Source: Paragonimus westermani | Taxonomy: Eukaryota > Platyhelminthes > Trematoda > Plagiorchiida > Troglotrematidae | DNA length: 64,000 nt | Direction of reading: 5' to 3' | Assembly: GCA_008508345.1 (NCBI GenBank) | Contig: QNGE01001272.1 | Coordinates: 78,480 to 142,479 of the forward strand | In this document: positions 21,036 through 30,957 of the stretch, in pieces | Numbering within the stretch: position 1 is the first letter of the stretch | Layout of the letters: each line of letters begins with the position of its first letter | The notes under the pieces: generated by a model | Told to the model about the DNA's origin: nothing | Seen by the model: only the letters and a program-made list of their open reading frames with translations | Databases searched by the model: none | Made by a program: the position numbers and the translations under genes

Positions 21036-22220
21036 GAAGAGCTCCAAAATTGAACGGTTTTATTGAGTTCTTCACCCAACCCATTGAATCCTACTTAGTC
21101 CACCAGGTGATCCAACGAACTGATCGCCTAAACAGAGTTTCCCAAACAGTCAGTGATACTGTTGAGTTTAAAACCTTTCCTTTTATTCGTTCAGTCAAAC
21201 CGGAGAGAATACATATCGGGAGATGTTAACATTTCGATTAACTCTCACCGGTCGCCAACTTTTAGGCGCCGAAGTGGTAACGCAGACTTCATGAGTAAGA
21301 TGGAACTTAATTAAGGAAAACCTGCTTTTCGGCTTGGTCCGAACCAGTGTCAGATCAGTCAGGAGTCAGCAACTGTTATGATGGCGCTCCACTCAATCTT
21401 GCAGATCCTGCAAACTCTAAAATGTTGAAGACAATACAGACCAGCTGGGCTTGTGGAATAATTGTCCGTATAAAACACTCAACGCTGTTCTCCTTAATTT
21501 ATTTTCCTAGCCTAACCCATCGAAGACTTGTAAACAAGAGACCTGTCAAAGAAATATTTAGCAATTATGTGGGTCAGTGTTCAGTATCACTTTGGTCCAA
21601 AATTTCAATGCACCACATGAAATGGATGGATGCAATAACGTAGATAAAAACATAACATTTGGCGGCTATGGAAGTGGGCAGCATACTGAGTCTCGGTGTA
21701 CACATTCAGGTGTTTATGCTACACGAAAAAACCACTCGATCTTTTTTCTATCTCTATCCATGGCGACTTAAACCATTTGAACGCGTTAATCTAGTCATCT
21801 TCAAAAAACCTGGAAAGAGTGTCTGTTGTTTTTCGTTTACCGAGACTCGACACCTCAAACGCGTGTATAGTTCTCTTCTGCATTTTTGTGCATCACAGAT
21901 ATTTGGGTGATCAACTATGAAAACTATATCATTTCAGAAGGACCCTTACCAAGGGCATATTGTCGTGTTTACAACACAGCAGAGGTTGCTTCCTTGTTTA
22001 CCAAGTACAAAAACAAATTTTGATGGTTTACGCATGAGATACCAACGAGGCCAAAGTCAGTGAATCGGAATGTTTGCTCCGGCGTCAACATCGCCAATAC
22101 TGACGATTAATCAGAGATCACTGTGGATATAAACAGCTATGAAGACGGTAGCAGGGTATTGATGCATATGATGAACAGGTTTATTCTAGGCGGTCGTTCA
22201 AGCGCCTGGGCTAAAGGTCA
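21036..22220. other. Unrecognised stretch upstream of the nested MULE
   Basis: Open stretches of 60-98 codons occur on the + strand at 21347-21910, but none shows a domain or codon pattern I recognise. This is the left flank of the nested complex starting at 22229. Confidence 0.4.
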
Positions 22221-22418
22221 GATTGGGTGGTTGAAATTTATCCGCAGAAAGTAAATGCTGTCGTTGATGTGCCGTTATAATGTGATTTTAGAATGTGGTG
22301 TAAGTGATTGTGGACAGAATATTTAGGAAAGTATGAAATATGTCCACTGTGCTGCGGGAAATGTTTTGTTTCAATGTGTAAAAAGTGTTTATCAAGGACG
22401 CTGAGGAATTGCGCTGAG

Positions 22419-22531
22419 TGTAACACGCCACCGAAACTAGTTAGCGATCACGGATCGAATTCGAAGTGGTAATCGTTCCGCGGTTGTATCGTTCACCTTT
22501 CAAACCGCTATGTCAACGTTGTGCACGAGGA
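22419..22531 (+). repeat. gypsy-1 5' LTR, left part
   Basis: It begins TGTAACACGC and aligns with the first 113 bp of the 3' LTR (from 30678) at about 80% by eye. It stops at CACGAGGA, where MULE-2 starts; the LTR resumes at 26032. TGTAACA mirrors the TGTTACA end of the 3' LTR. Confidence 0.8.
22524..22531 (+). repeat. MULE-2 target-site duplication, left copy (8 bp)
   Basis: CACGAGGA at 22524-22531 is repeated at 26024-26031, directly flanking MULE-2. The uninterrupted 3' LTR has a single CACGAGGA at the equivalent place (30784-30791). Mutator-type elements duplicate 8-10 bp. Confidence 0.8.
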
Positions 22532-22841
22532 GACGGAAATTACCCGCAGGGAGTGAAATCTGCCGTTAAACGGCGATAAAATGAGATATCATCAAGCACT
22601 AGACGATATTTACGTGGTATCGCCCAGAAATGTGAAACTCATCGATTTTCATGACAGAGAGCATCGGAAAGTTAAAAAGATTTGTTTTAGTCGACCTTAA
22701 ATCGGTTTGTCTTTCAATTGGCGCCGAGATCGAAATTAGCGACGGTACTTGTTGTGACGGTATAAATGTAGTATCTTGTGAAGAATTTTTTCACGTACGA
22801 ATAATATATGACCGATGTTATCTTATATTCCATTTTAGGTT

Positions 22842-23330
22842 ATGGATTATTTACCGGGCTTCAAATATGTCTTTGAGGATCACGAACTTGCTAGCTTCAG
22901 CGAGTTCAAAATTTGCTTATATAGGAACATGAAGGATCACAATGCTGTGTATGTGCTTGGTTCAAGCAAGAAATCAGGCAGAGTGCGCTTGAAGTATGAT
23001 CATGTGAGTGTGATTGCCGCTGAATTTACCTGTTAGATGGCGTTCCGTTGTATAAAACAAAAGCGACATAAGAGCGAAAGCCGTGGAGAACGACGTGTTC
23101 AGTGAGTGCAGTCCAAATACTTCCCATTGCACGGTTCACGCGGTACATGCTGCCAATCGCGCTTCAAAGTGGTTAGGAGAAATACCATGTTGGTTGTTAG
23201 CTCTTTCACGTTAGAACACAACCACGACCTAACAGCCTTGCTGTACGATGCAAATCCAAGCAGTCGTCGGCTCACAGACAGTGAACAACTCGAGACATCT
23301 TTTCGAGTACAACACGCCAACTGCTGAGTT
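22842..23330 (+). pseudogene. MULE-2 transposase N-terminal DNA-binding-like region
   Basis: An open stretch (FKYVFEDHELASFSEFKIC, then LKYDHV at 23003) is followed by a candidate 33-bp intron. The next exon reads AFRCIKQKRHKSESRGERRVQ, then, after a TGA, QSKYFPLHGSRGTCCQSRF and VSSFTLEHNHDL. The C-x-H-type ending (TLEHNHDL) is typical of the FAR1/zinc-finger domain in front of MULE transposases of the ZSWIM-related type. No clear ATG start could be chosen. The matching part of MULE-1 is at 35661-36260 on the other strand and is clearly diverged. Confidence 0.6.
23004..23036 (+). other. Candidate 33-bp GT-AG intron in MULE-2
   Basis: The stretch runs from GTGAGTGTGATTG to CTGTTAG, contains an in-frame TAG as its last codon, and splits two segments that read continuously in the transposase family. 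MULE-1 has an equivalent 33-bp stretch with GTGTGTG...GTGTTAG on the other strand near 35930. Introns of 30-40 bp are common in flatworms. Splicing is not shown. Confidence 0.5.
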
Positions 23331-23422
23331 AAAGCTGTAAGTTTGTGGCAAGTACATAACTACCAGGGATATTTGCAACATCCGTAATCTGTTGAAACCC
23401 CCAGTTATAAGTAACTGGGCTG

Positions 23423-23997
23423 GTGTGCACTAGTGTAGCAGAAAATCTGCCACAAATCCTGCACCATATAGAGAAAAACGGCGTGCTGAGTGTCATCAGA
23501 GACGACAACATTAGGTACACGCACATATGTTTCGCACTCAAAGAGCAAGTGCTGTTATTCAGAGGGTTCCCTGATGTGGTAAACGTCGATGCCACTCATG
23601 GGACCAACCGACGCGAGTGGGCCCTCTATCACTTCACATTTGCCGCTGTAGCTTGAAACTGTATCAGTTCCCGGTTCCAGCCAGCATGGGCCATGGACGA
23701 CCTGTGATGTACGCCTATGTACGGAGTGAGAAATACGCATCCCTGCGTCATGTGTTCGAAACATCCCGGGAGGCTATGGGGCAACACATACGTGTCAAAA
23801 CGTTTGTGATGGATAAAATGGCGGCCCAAATGCGAGCAGCAAGAGTGGTCTTTGGGCGCGACATAATGTTATGTTACTTCCATGTTCGGGATGCTGTGAG
23901 GAAACATGTAAGTTGGTGTAATAAACCTCATAATCACCATCCAGACGAATTCATTCAGAAGCCGATATTTGTTTCATCGCATGGCTACTTGCAATAA
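23423..23997 (+). pseudogene. MULE-2 transposase catalytic core, frameshifted
   Basis: The first frame (23423-23656) contains FPDVVNVDATHGTNRREWAL, in which Asp of VDATHGT is the first catalytic residue of MULE transposases. A stop (TGA) and frame change occur near 23655. The second frame (23617-23997) continues the family pattern with GHGRPVMYAYV, RHVFETSREAMG and VKTFVMDKMAAQMRAA, whose Asp is the second catalytic residue. LCYFHVRDAVRKHV, a Cys/His motif between catalytic Asp and Glu in this superfamily, follows. The third catalytic Glu is not visible. The whole block is identical by eye to 33272-33846 on the opposite strand. Confidence 0.8.
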
Positions 23998-24097
23998 CTC
24001 TGAAGGTTAAGTGATCACCTTTGTCTATTCAACTCGCAGGTTCAACCAGGATGTTGCAATAATTCTGCGAACATAACTTAGCTTCAGGAACTATCTC

Positions 24098-24510
24098 TTG
24101 TGCATTTGGCAAAAGATGCGCACTCATACCAGATATTATTTAGCCACGGCCATTAATAAAATTTTGTCCCACAGGGAGTGGCTTATGCGGGATTTTGAGA
24201 TGCAGTGCATCTACGGTTGCGACCGCCGGGAGCTGGTCAGCGTAGACGTGTACGTTAAGAATATACATTTTCGGCTGACAACATTTGCCAGTCAGTTGGA
24301 GTTGAAGCACCTCAAGGGGCGTGCTCCCCTGATGCACTTCAAACAGTTGGACGAGTTCAAGGTAATCGTACTTTATTTAACATCAGGTGGTGACTTCGAG
24401 TATGTCACGATGGCACACACTATACAGTAAACATCGGTGATGTCACGTGCGAGTGCAGTTTCTATAACTCCATGTGGTTACCATGTATTCATATGCTCTC
24501 CGTATTTCAA
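24098..24510 (+). pseudogene. MULE-2 SWIM zinc-finger region
   Basis: An open stretch with TRYYLATAINKIL and FEMQCIYGCDRRELV leads to a TAA at about 24428-24430. In the next frame, VNIGDVTCECSFYNSMWLPC-I-H follows (CxC...CxH), the SWIM zinc finger typical of MULE transposases. Relative to MULE-1 (33014-33205) MULE-2 lacks about 130 bp just before TRYYLATA. SWIM fingers in MULEs are thought to bind nucleic acid or protein. Confidence 0.65.
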
Positions 24511-24798
24511 AAGCTGTTAACTACGACCGCACTTGCTCTAGGCCGCTTCTCAATCCATCGACGATGGGTTGCTGAATAGAATCTACCCAAGAGTAGTATG
24601 TTCCGCCGAGAGGTCACGGTCGACGGCATTGATGCATTTCAACTGGATAACAAAATGTTGCATCAAGGGTTAGCCAAGCTGCACGATGTAAACCCCCGGA
24701 CATGAAGCCGCGTTTTCAAGGCAATCACAGCCTTCACGCACCAGTCCATTGAAACAGCCAAGGCGGCCTTATCACACGCAGACTTCTCCCTCCTTCCG

Positions 24799-25005
24799 TT
24801 GTGGAGTGAAAAACATTCAAGGTGGGAGAAGAATGTTCACATGGGGGTGCCCTGTGGATATTGTGGTAACCCCGTTAATACGAATCATCATCGGTGCGAT
24901 AACCAACAGTTATTTTTCCATGTGCAGTGTATGAATAATTTTGACATATCGCGCTGCCCCTTCTGTGCAGGGCAGTTACAACCCCCCTCGCCGGTTAAGT
25001 TATGA
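24799..25005 (+). pseudogene. MULE-2 C-terminal RING-like Cys/His cluster
   Basis: The frame encodes PCGYCGNPVNTNHHRCDNQ, then FFHVQCMNNFDISRCPFCAGQL. The order C-x2-C, H-x-x-C, H-x2-C, C-x2-C resembles a RING or PHD-like zinc-binding fold. MULE-1 retains a decayed equivalent near 32165-32265. RING-like tails are found on some ZSWIM-type transposases. There is no certainty that this was one protein with the SWIM part, as frames are broken between. Confidence 0.5.
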
Positions 25006-25254
25006 TATCAATAACTGTGCATGTTCAGTTGCATCGACCTCAAACACGGCACGACCTCCGACGTTGAAACAAAAACTGAGACCGTGTGCAGCGCCACTAT
25101 TCATTGATGATACCTCTGAAGATGAGTTTCGCGTTGTTTACCCACGCAAGCAGGTCCAAGTGAAAGCGTTCGCAGAAGACTACAGGGCTTCCTGATTTCT
25201 GACGAAATATTACAGATAATGATAGCATGTACATATAATTAACGTATTTCAATA

Positions 25255-25360
25255 TTTCAGTATCGTGATGTTGTGACTGTGGAATGCACGTAGGCTGACC
25301 GTCGACCATAGACGTCAGTGTGTGTGTGGTCGTGACGTAGGCTGACCGTCGAACGGTTCA
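25255..25360 (+). repeat. Short tandem repeat in MULE-2 3' region (two partial units)
   Basis: CACGTAGGCTGACCGTCGA and a near copy (GACGTAGGCTGACCGTCGA) about 55 bp apart, with GTTGTGACTGT and ACGTCAGTGTG around them. It corresponds to the three-unit 72-bp repeat in MULE-1 (32459-32674). Confidence 0.6.
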
Positions 25361-26023
25361 CCCCGAATGGCTTCATGCGGTACAGTACCTCACTTCTCGT
25401 TGAACCTCTTTGCTTTACTGAAAACACGGGAAATTCCATCTCCTTGGTGGTCAGGTAACTGAAGAAATTTACCTATTTTTTGGGTTACCTCAAGGCCAAA
25501 GCCGCCTACGCCGATTACGGTAAGCAATATCTACTCCAAGCAGAATACGCCGGGTTTCGCCCGCATTAGGATTAGAAGTCATCAGCTGCAGCCTTATCTA
25601 CTTACCCACGACGCCTCCAAATTTCAGTGCTTCCCAATCGCACGTGGGGATGATCATAACGGCCCGAACTTATCAACTGTCGGCACCTATTTCAAGGAAT
25701 ATCGAATGAAAAGTTTTAAGAAAAAATGGCCTAAAACTCACACGGTGCATGTTTATTGATCATCGGTTTCTTATTTCCTCTACCTGTCAGATCGCAAAAC
25801 TTCAGCTATCTCGTCAACTTATTTCGCCGGTAATTTGGCGCAAATCCTTGGCGTCCTTGATAAACATCGTTTACGCATTAAAACAAACAAATTCTCAGGG
25901 TACACTAGGCATACTTTATACTTTACTAAATATTTTGTCCACAATTACTCCCATAATATTCCAAATCCACACATTAACGGTAACTTAACGACAACAAACA
26001 ATCCCTGCGAGTAAATTTCAGCC

Positions 26024-26196
26024 CACGAGGATGTCGAACCAACGGACAGTCAGACAGACAAGCAGGACACTTGCATTTAAACGTAACTCCTTTGTACTTA
26101 TGTACCTTCATCCTTTTTGATATTCTAGTATTGCCGCGTGTTGCGTAATACATCTCCGGTCATAATCTCCGTCTGCTCTTCTGGTTGCATATTACA
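26024..26196 (+). repeat. gypsy-1 5' LTR, right part (including right copy of MULE-2 target duplication)
   Basis: After CACGAGGA (26024-26031) the sequence is collinear with 30792-30957 of the 3' LTR, with only about five differences in 165 bp, and ends ATTACA where the 3' LTR ends GTTACA. This half is far closer to the 3' LTR than the left half is. Confidence 0.85.
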
Positions 26197-26199
26197 ATT

Positions 26200-26217
26200 T
26201 GGCAACTCTGCAAGGTC
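26200..26217 (+). other. Candidate primer-binding site of gypsy-1
   Basis: TGGCAACTCTGCAAGGTC starts three bases after the 5' LTR. TGG at this position fits pairing with a tRNA 3' CCA end. The tRNA species is not identified. Confidence 0.4.
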
Positions 26218-26222
26218 ACGAA

Positions 26223-26859
26223 ATGTCGAAATCTACAAAGAAATCCGAAGACCAATATCCTCTCACTCCTTCCACATCAGAAGACATTAGTCACCTCATG
26301 AAAACTCTGACAATCATCCTAGACAGATTGTCGACGAAACCCATAACAGCAGGGATGCAAATACCGATCCCACATCGCGATAATTTCACTGCGGGGGAAC
26401 ACTATTCCAGTTCGGAAGGTCAAGTAGGAGCCTATCTCCGTAACCTCCCAGCAGAGATCCACAGCAACCTTATTCTAAATTTGCTGAACGGAGAGGCCTT
26501 CGATATTGTTGTCGAGGCAAAAATTCTGGACACCCCTGTATTAGATGAGATGTTTACCGAACTACGACGTTTGTTTAACGCCCCCTTGCATCCGACATTC
26601 TACCGACAACAGTTTCATGCTCGTAGACAGCTCGGGGGGAACCGTCCGGTCGTTTGCCTGCAAACTGCGGTACCTGGTCGAACACGGTTATGAAGAGGAG
26701 TCCGCAAAGGAACTTCGTGAACGGATTCTTGAACAGCTAGTGGAGGGGATTCGGCCAACGAACATAAAAAGGGAGTTTCTACTTCATCCACCCAGCGACC
26801 TTGACGCCGCAGTGCGGTTGGCCGAAGACATCGAGCGGGTCGAGGCAGTCATTGGCTGA
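26223..26859 (+). pseudogene. gypsy-1 gag (capsid region), frameshifted
   Basis: The first ATG after the LTR is at 26223 (MSKSTKKSEDQ). The capsid-like region reads GAYLRNLPAEIHSNLILNLL, EMFTELRRLFNAP and TFYRQQF. Near 26620-26660 the reading frame shifts to SFACKLRYLVEHGYEEE, RILEQLVEGI and PSDLDAAVRLAEDIE, ending with a stop at 26859. This alpha-helical pattern is usual for gypsy gag. No zinc knuckle could be read downstream, where frames are broken. Confidence 0.65.
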
Positions 26860-27138
26860 CCAGTACAATGTTGCGTCGCGGCACGGGGGACCAGCCAGAG
26901 GAACAGCCTCCCAGTGCAGAGAAGAAGCTCAGACCGGTATCGGGGACCTAGCCACTCGCGGTGCGGTGGCCGCGAAGGGCGACCTTGGTGGACCAAGTCG
27001 CGTAGACCATGCGGCACTGCGCTCCGGGCAAAACGTGAATCCTCCGAAGTTATCGACCAGGCCACCGGAAGCTACGTCAGAACAGGCAAGCCCAATAGTC
27101 GAGTTTACGCTCCTTCCATTACCGATTGTTCTTAACCG

Positions 27139-27459
27139 TTGGGAGAACTCATGGTTCAGATAATAATACGTGGAATACCACACGTAGGTCTGGTAGATAC
27201 CAGAGCTTCCACAAGCGTAATCCGCATACACACAGTACGCAGACTCTCGGGCTACAAGCGGAAACCGTGTTTTCACCGCATCCTTGCGGCCAACGGTGAC
27301 CAAATGCAGACAGAGGGCAGACTCGTTGCACCGGTCATAACAGCCGGATGCTATATAGAGCAAATTTTTCGTGGTGAGCCCCAAACTCTCATTCTGTGTT
27401 ATAGTGAAAATGGATCTTTCAAGCCGTCTGAGGTGCACGCTCGATTAGCACAGCCTTAA
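27139..27459 (+). pseudogene. gypsy-1 aspartic protease with altered active site
   Basis: The stretch ELMVQIIIRGIPHVGLVDTR, then ASTSVIR, corresponds to the retropepsin fold, where the active site is normally LVDTGAS. Here Gly of DTG is Arg (AGA, one G-to-A change from GGA). Downstream RILAANGDQMQTEG matches the flap-to-second-half part of gypsy proteases. With Arg in the DTG loop the enzyme is expected to be inactive. The frame continues to a TAA at 27457. Confidence 0.65.
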
Positions 27460-27943
27460 GCAAAGGAACCCGTCCAGTGCCAATCAACAGTCGACCACAG
27501 GTGTTCGCGTGGGAGGGAGCAAAGTTAGACAGTGCTGTAGTGGAACTCTTTACCCTGATAGCTTGAGTACGCACTAACAAATAACGATATCTCAAAGATG
27601 GTCAATGAAAAGGTCAAGTCAATGGATTGGATCTTTATTGTTGGGATTTTGGTGTACAGGCTTGATGCAGCGGCGCTCGTCTGGACCGTGTCCAGTCCTG
27701 TTCCGTTGGCAGCCAGTTGTCTGGTGCAGTTGTGTGTCGATCCGGGTCCGACCACGTCATGCATGCCTGTGCATCGACCGCACGGAATCACCTCCAATTT
27801 GAGCGTTCAAATTGGCTTAGTGCGCAGATGGTGACTACGCGCGCGCGCGAGCGCGCTCGGGTATGGAAGAGAGCTATCGGGCCGGTGAACGGGCATATGC
27901 AGGTTGGGGCAATGGGCGTCACTTAGACTAGTCAGCTTGTCAA

Positions 27944-29240
27944 GTGATAGGACGCATGAGAGGGCGAGACGGAAGCTACAGTACAAGCATTTTGAAGCAT
28001 GATATTAATACAGGGGATGCGCCCCCAATCAAGAATCCCTCACGCAGGATATCTGCACACCTTCAGGTTGAGGTGCGTAAGATGGTAGACATGTTACAGA
28101 AGAACGTGATCCGGTCCTCGAAGTCCCCATGGGCTGCCTGTTAAAAAAGAAAGGCAGCGAATTATGGTTATGCGTGTATTACAGGAAGCTCAGTGGAGTG
28201 ACAAAAAAGATGCATTTCCGTTATCACGAATTGATGACCTGTTTGACGCCATCGGCGGAGCCACGTATTTTAATATGTTAGACTTGGCACCAGGGTATTA
28301 TCAGGTGGAGGTCGAAGAAAACGATCGAGCGAAGACGGCTGTCACCGTACCGTCGTGGCTGTGTGAGTTCGAGTTCACGCCATTTGGACTATCAAACACA
28401 CCTGCGACGTTTCAAACCTTGATGCAGAAAGCACTACGTGACTTAATACCTGGGACATGCCTAGTGTATCTAGATGATGTCATAGTCCATGAGAGGTCCG
28501 ACCGAGAGCATGCGCGCAATTTGGAGTGCGCGTTGGACCGCCTGGCCGAAGTCGGTTTGAAACTGAAGCCCTCAAAATGTCACTATCTACTCAAGGAGGT
28601 AACATTCCTGGGGTATGTAATTTGGGGGGCCGCTATCCGCCGAAGGACGCAAACGAGCTGAGGAGCTCCCTAGGGCTGGTGTCTTATTATCGCCGCTTCA
28701 TCAATGATTTCGCTCGCATTTCCACTTCCCTGAACGAACTACTACAAACTAGTCAGGAATTCACGTGGACAAAAGAATGCGACCATGCTTTTAAATCACT
28801 ACGGGAAGCTCTGTGCACAGCGCCAAGGCTAGCTTTTCCGGATCTGTTGCTGAAGGCTGGAGAGTTTGTTCTGGATACCGATGCGAGCGACAGTGCAATC
28901 CGGGCTGTTCTCTCGCAACGAGGACAAGACGGTAGGGAAAGAGTGATAGTGTGCGATAACGGATGTTTAAGTGAATGTGAGAGAAACTACCTTACGACCA
29001 GAGGAGAAATGCTTGCGTTGGTATTCTTTGTGCAACATTTCCGACATTATCTTCTGGGCAAAAGTTTTATTGTACGCACAAACCACCAGTCTCCCCGCTG
29101 GTTAAAAAACTTCAAAGACCCAGAGGGACAGTTAGCCCGGTGACAGGAGATCCTACAGGAATACGACATCGTATATGAACACAGACCGGGCAGACGACAC
29201 TCGAACGCTAACTCATTATCAAGGCGTCCTGCGCGCAATC
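27944..29240 (+). pseudogene. gypsy-1 reverse transcriptase and RNase H, broken
   Basis: The RT begins KHDINTGDAPPIKNPSRRIS (28000 onward) and after a frameshift near 28140 continues KKDAFPLSRIDDLFDAIGG, MLDLAPGYYQVEV, TPFGLSNTPATFQ and CLVYLDDVIVH (YLDD at 28467-28478, intact). A second frameshift at about 28620 leads to LRSSLGLVSYYRRFINDFA and RNase H with LDTDASDSAIRAVLSQ. The later RNase H motif is TNHQS instead of TDHxS (Asp to Asn, GAC to AAC). Codon 29141-29143 is TGA where relatives have Trp; the frame then continues through EYDIVYEHRPGRRHSNA to about 29230. Identity as Ty3/gypsy is firm. Confidence 0.85.
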
Positions 29241-29397
29241 ACGACGACTGTCCGTCTTGTACTACACAACACGTGGAGTTGATCAATCTACAGGGTACAG
29301 AATATGGCTGTTGGCAGCAAACTCAAGCAACACATCCTGAGACTGCGGTAATCTATGAAAGGTGCCGGAACAATAGTGAAAAACAACAAGCAAAGAA

Positions 29398-30611
29398 ATG
29401 GAAGGGGAGAGCTATGAATCTCGCTGCCTTTGGACGCTATGGAAACAGCTCAGGATGGCAGAGGGGGAATCATTCATCCAATACGGACCCGCTTACATGG
29501 TCCTTCAATCTATGGTACGCGACGTCCTAATAGACTTGCACCTTGAGCTCGGACGTGCGGGATCAAACGAGTTGGAAGCGGCCGCACGACAACGATTTTG
29601 GTGGCCGCATCAGCGGAGGGATGTCACGCTGTCATGTCAGTCGTGCGAGAAATGCGACACTTTCAAAAGCCCTCAAATAAGACGTCGAGCACCGTTGTAA
29701 AGTATGGCCGCAGGATACCTTAACGAGTTGGTCGGTGTAGATATTGTGGGGCCGTTGCCTGAGACACCCCGAAACAATCGGTACATCTTGGTCCTGGTAG
29801 ATTACTTCACCGAATGGTGTGAAGCTGTCCCATTTTCACAAGTGGATACATCTACAGTAGCAACGGCCATTATCAACCACTGGGTGTGCCTGTGGGGAGC
29901 CTCGGCTCAACTCCATTCAGACCAAGTCTCCCGCTTTGAAAGCTCTTTGGTTCGCGAAATGTGTAGGCTACTAGGAATAGATAAGACGCGAACCACAGCT
30001 TACCACCCGCAAAGCAATGGGCGAGTAAAAAGGACGAAACGGTCTCTCAAAAATCTCCTCAAGGCTTTTGCAGAGGAGAGTGTCACCGAATGGGACTTAG
30101 CTATACCGGAATGTCTGTTAGCTTATCGCAGCGCCATTCCCTCTCCGACTGACCAAACCCCACATTTTTCTGGACAGGCCGAGAAGAGAGACTGCCCTCA
30201 GATGCCCGATTGCCCGTTACACAGCAACTGCAACTGTCGGTAGCACAATATGTGAGCAACCTTATCGACACGCTTCGGCGGGCCCACCAGGTAGCACGAG
30301 TAAATCTGGAGACATCTCACAGGCATCAGAAGGACTATTACGATAAAAGGGTATCTGGAGGTCATCTGAAGGTTGGCGAAAGGGTGTGGTTGCACAACAC
30401 GGTTCCGAGCCCGGGAGTCCCAATGAAGATTCATAACCAGTGGAAAGAGCCGTACGTTGTCGAGTGTATACTTTCGGAGGCAACCTGTCAAATTAGTGAA
30501 CTAACAGGAACCAACAGACAGCCAATTGTGGTTCATTTTAATCGACCGAAACCATACACACAAACTACAGGCCGAGAACGATCACCGGTCGTCCCCGAGG
30601 TCAGGATGTAA
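29398..30611 (+). pseudogene. gypsy-1 integrase, catalytic Glu replaced
   Basis: The zinc-binding region at 29530-29670 shows RQRFWWPHQRRDV and CQSCEKC but lacks one of the two expected His residues. A stop at 29698-29700 precedes the core (29704-30243): VGVDIVGPL (first Asp, codon 29740-29742), LHSDQVSRFES (second Asp, 29920-29922) and PQSNGRVKRTKRS. There Lys (AAA, 30028-30030) stands at the DD35E Glu position; the spacing of 35 residues is exact. A frame change near 30215 leads to the C-terminal part to 30611, including KDYYDKRVSGGHLKVGERVW and HFNRPKPY. The loss of Glu would abolish strand transfer. Confidence 0.85.
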
Positions 30612-30665
30612 GTTGAAATCCCGAGCGTGCTAGACATAGGCGAAGCACTGGGGACGGTGCTCGGT

Positions 30666-30676
30666 AGAAAGGGGAG
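30666..30676 (+). other. gypsy-1 polypurine tract
   Basis: AGAAAGGGGAG lies immediately upstream of the 3' LTR start at 30678, the usual plus-strand primer position. Confidence 0.6.
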
Positions 30677-30677
30677 T

Positions 30678-30957
30678 TGCGTTACACGCGACCGAAACTA
30701 GTAAGCGCCCGTGAATCGAATTTGGTAAGGTAATCCTCACGCGGTTGTTTTGTTCACCTTTCAAACCGCTACGTCAACGTTGTGCACGAGGATATGGAAC
30801 CAACGGACAGTCAGACAGACAAGCAGGACACTTGCATATAAACGTAACTCCTTTGTACTTTTGTACCTTCATCCTTTTTGATATTCTAGTATTGCCGCGT
30901 GTTGCGTAATACATCTCCGGTCATAATCTCCGTCTGCTCTTCTGGTTGCATGTTACA
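30678..30957 (+). repeat. gypsy-1 3' LTR (280 bp)
   Basis: It begins TGCGTTACACGC and ends GCATGTTACA. It is collinear with the two halves of the interrupted 5' LTR (278 bp). At 30784-30791 it holds a single CACGAGGA, the pre-insertion form of the MULE-2 target. Confidence 0.85.

Larger units (their letters stand above)
22532..26023 (+). mobile_element. MULE-2: Mutator-like transposon with imperfect terminal inverted repeats (3492 bp)
   Basis: The left end GACGGAAATTACCCGCAGGG and the reverse complement of the right end, GGCTGAAATTTACTCGCAGGG in short form, match at most positions over about 20 bp, with weaker similarity to about 40 bp. The element splits the gypsy-1 5' LTR and is bounded by an 8-bp duplication. 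It encodes a decayed transposase on the + strand: a FAR1/FLYWCH-like N-terminal region (22842-23330), MULE DDE core (23423-23997), SWIM zinc finger (about 24440-24500) and a RING-like Cys/His cluster (about 24840-24990). A short tandem repeat lies near its 3' end (25255-25360). Confidence 0.85.
22419..30957 (+). mobile_element. Ty3/gypsy LTR retrotransposon (gypsy-1), inserted in MULE-1 and hosting MULE-2
   Basis: The element has a 5' LTR (22419-22531 plus 26032-26196), primer-binding-site candidate, gag, protease, RT, RNase H, integrase, polypurine tract and 3' LTR (30678-30957), all on the + strand. Removing MULE-2 and its 8-bp duplication leaves about 5.04 kb with LTRs of 278 and 280 bp. 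Both flanks are MULE-1 sequence: 22229-22418 and 30958 onward join in the MULE-2 reference around position 25830. pol order (RT, RNase H, integrase) identifies Ty3/gypsy. Flanking target duplications are not clear (CTGAG and CACAG, 3 of 5). Multiple frameshifts and catalytic losses make it inactive. Confidence 0.85.
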
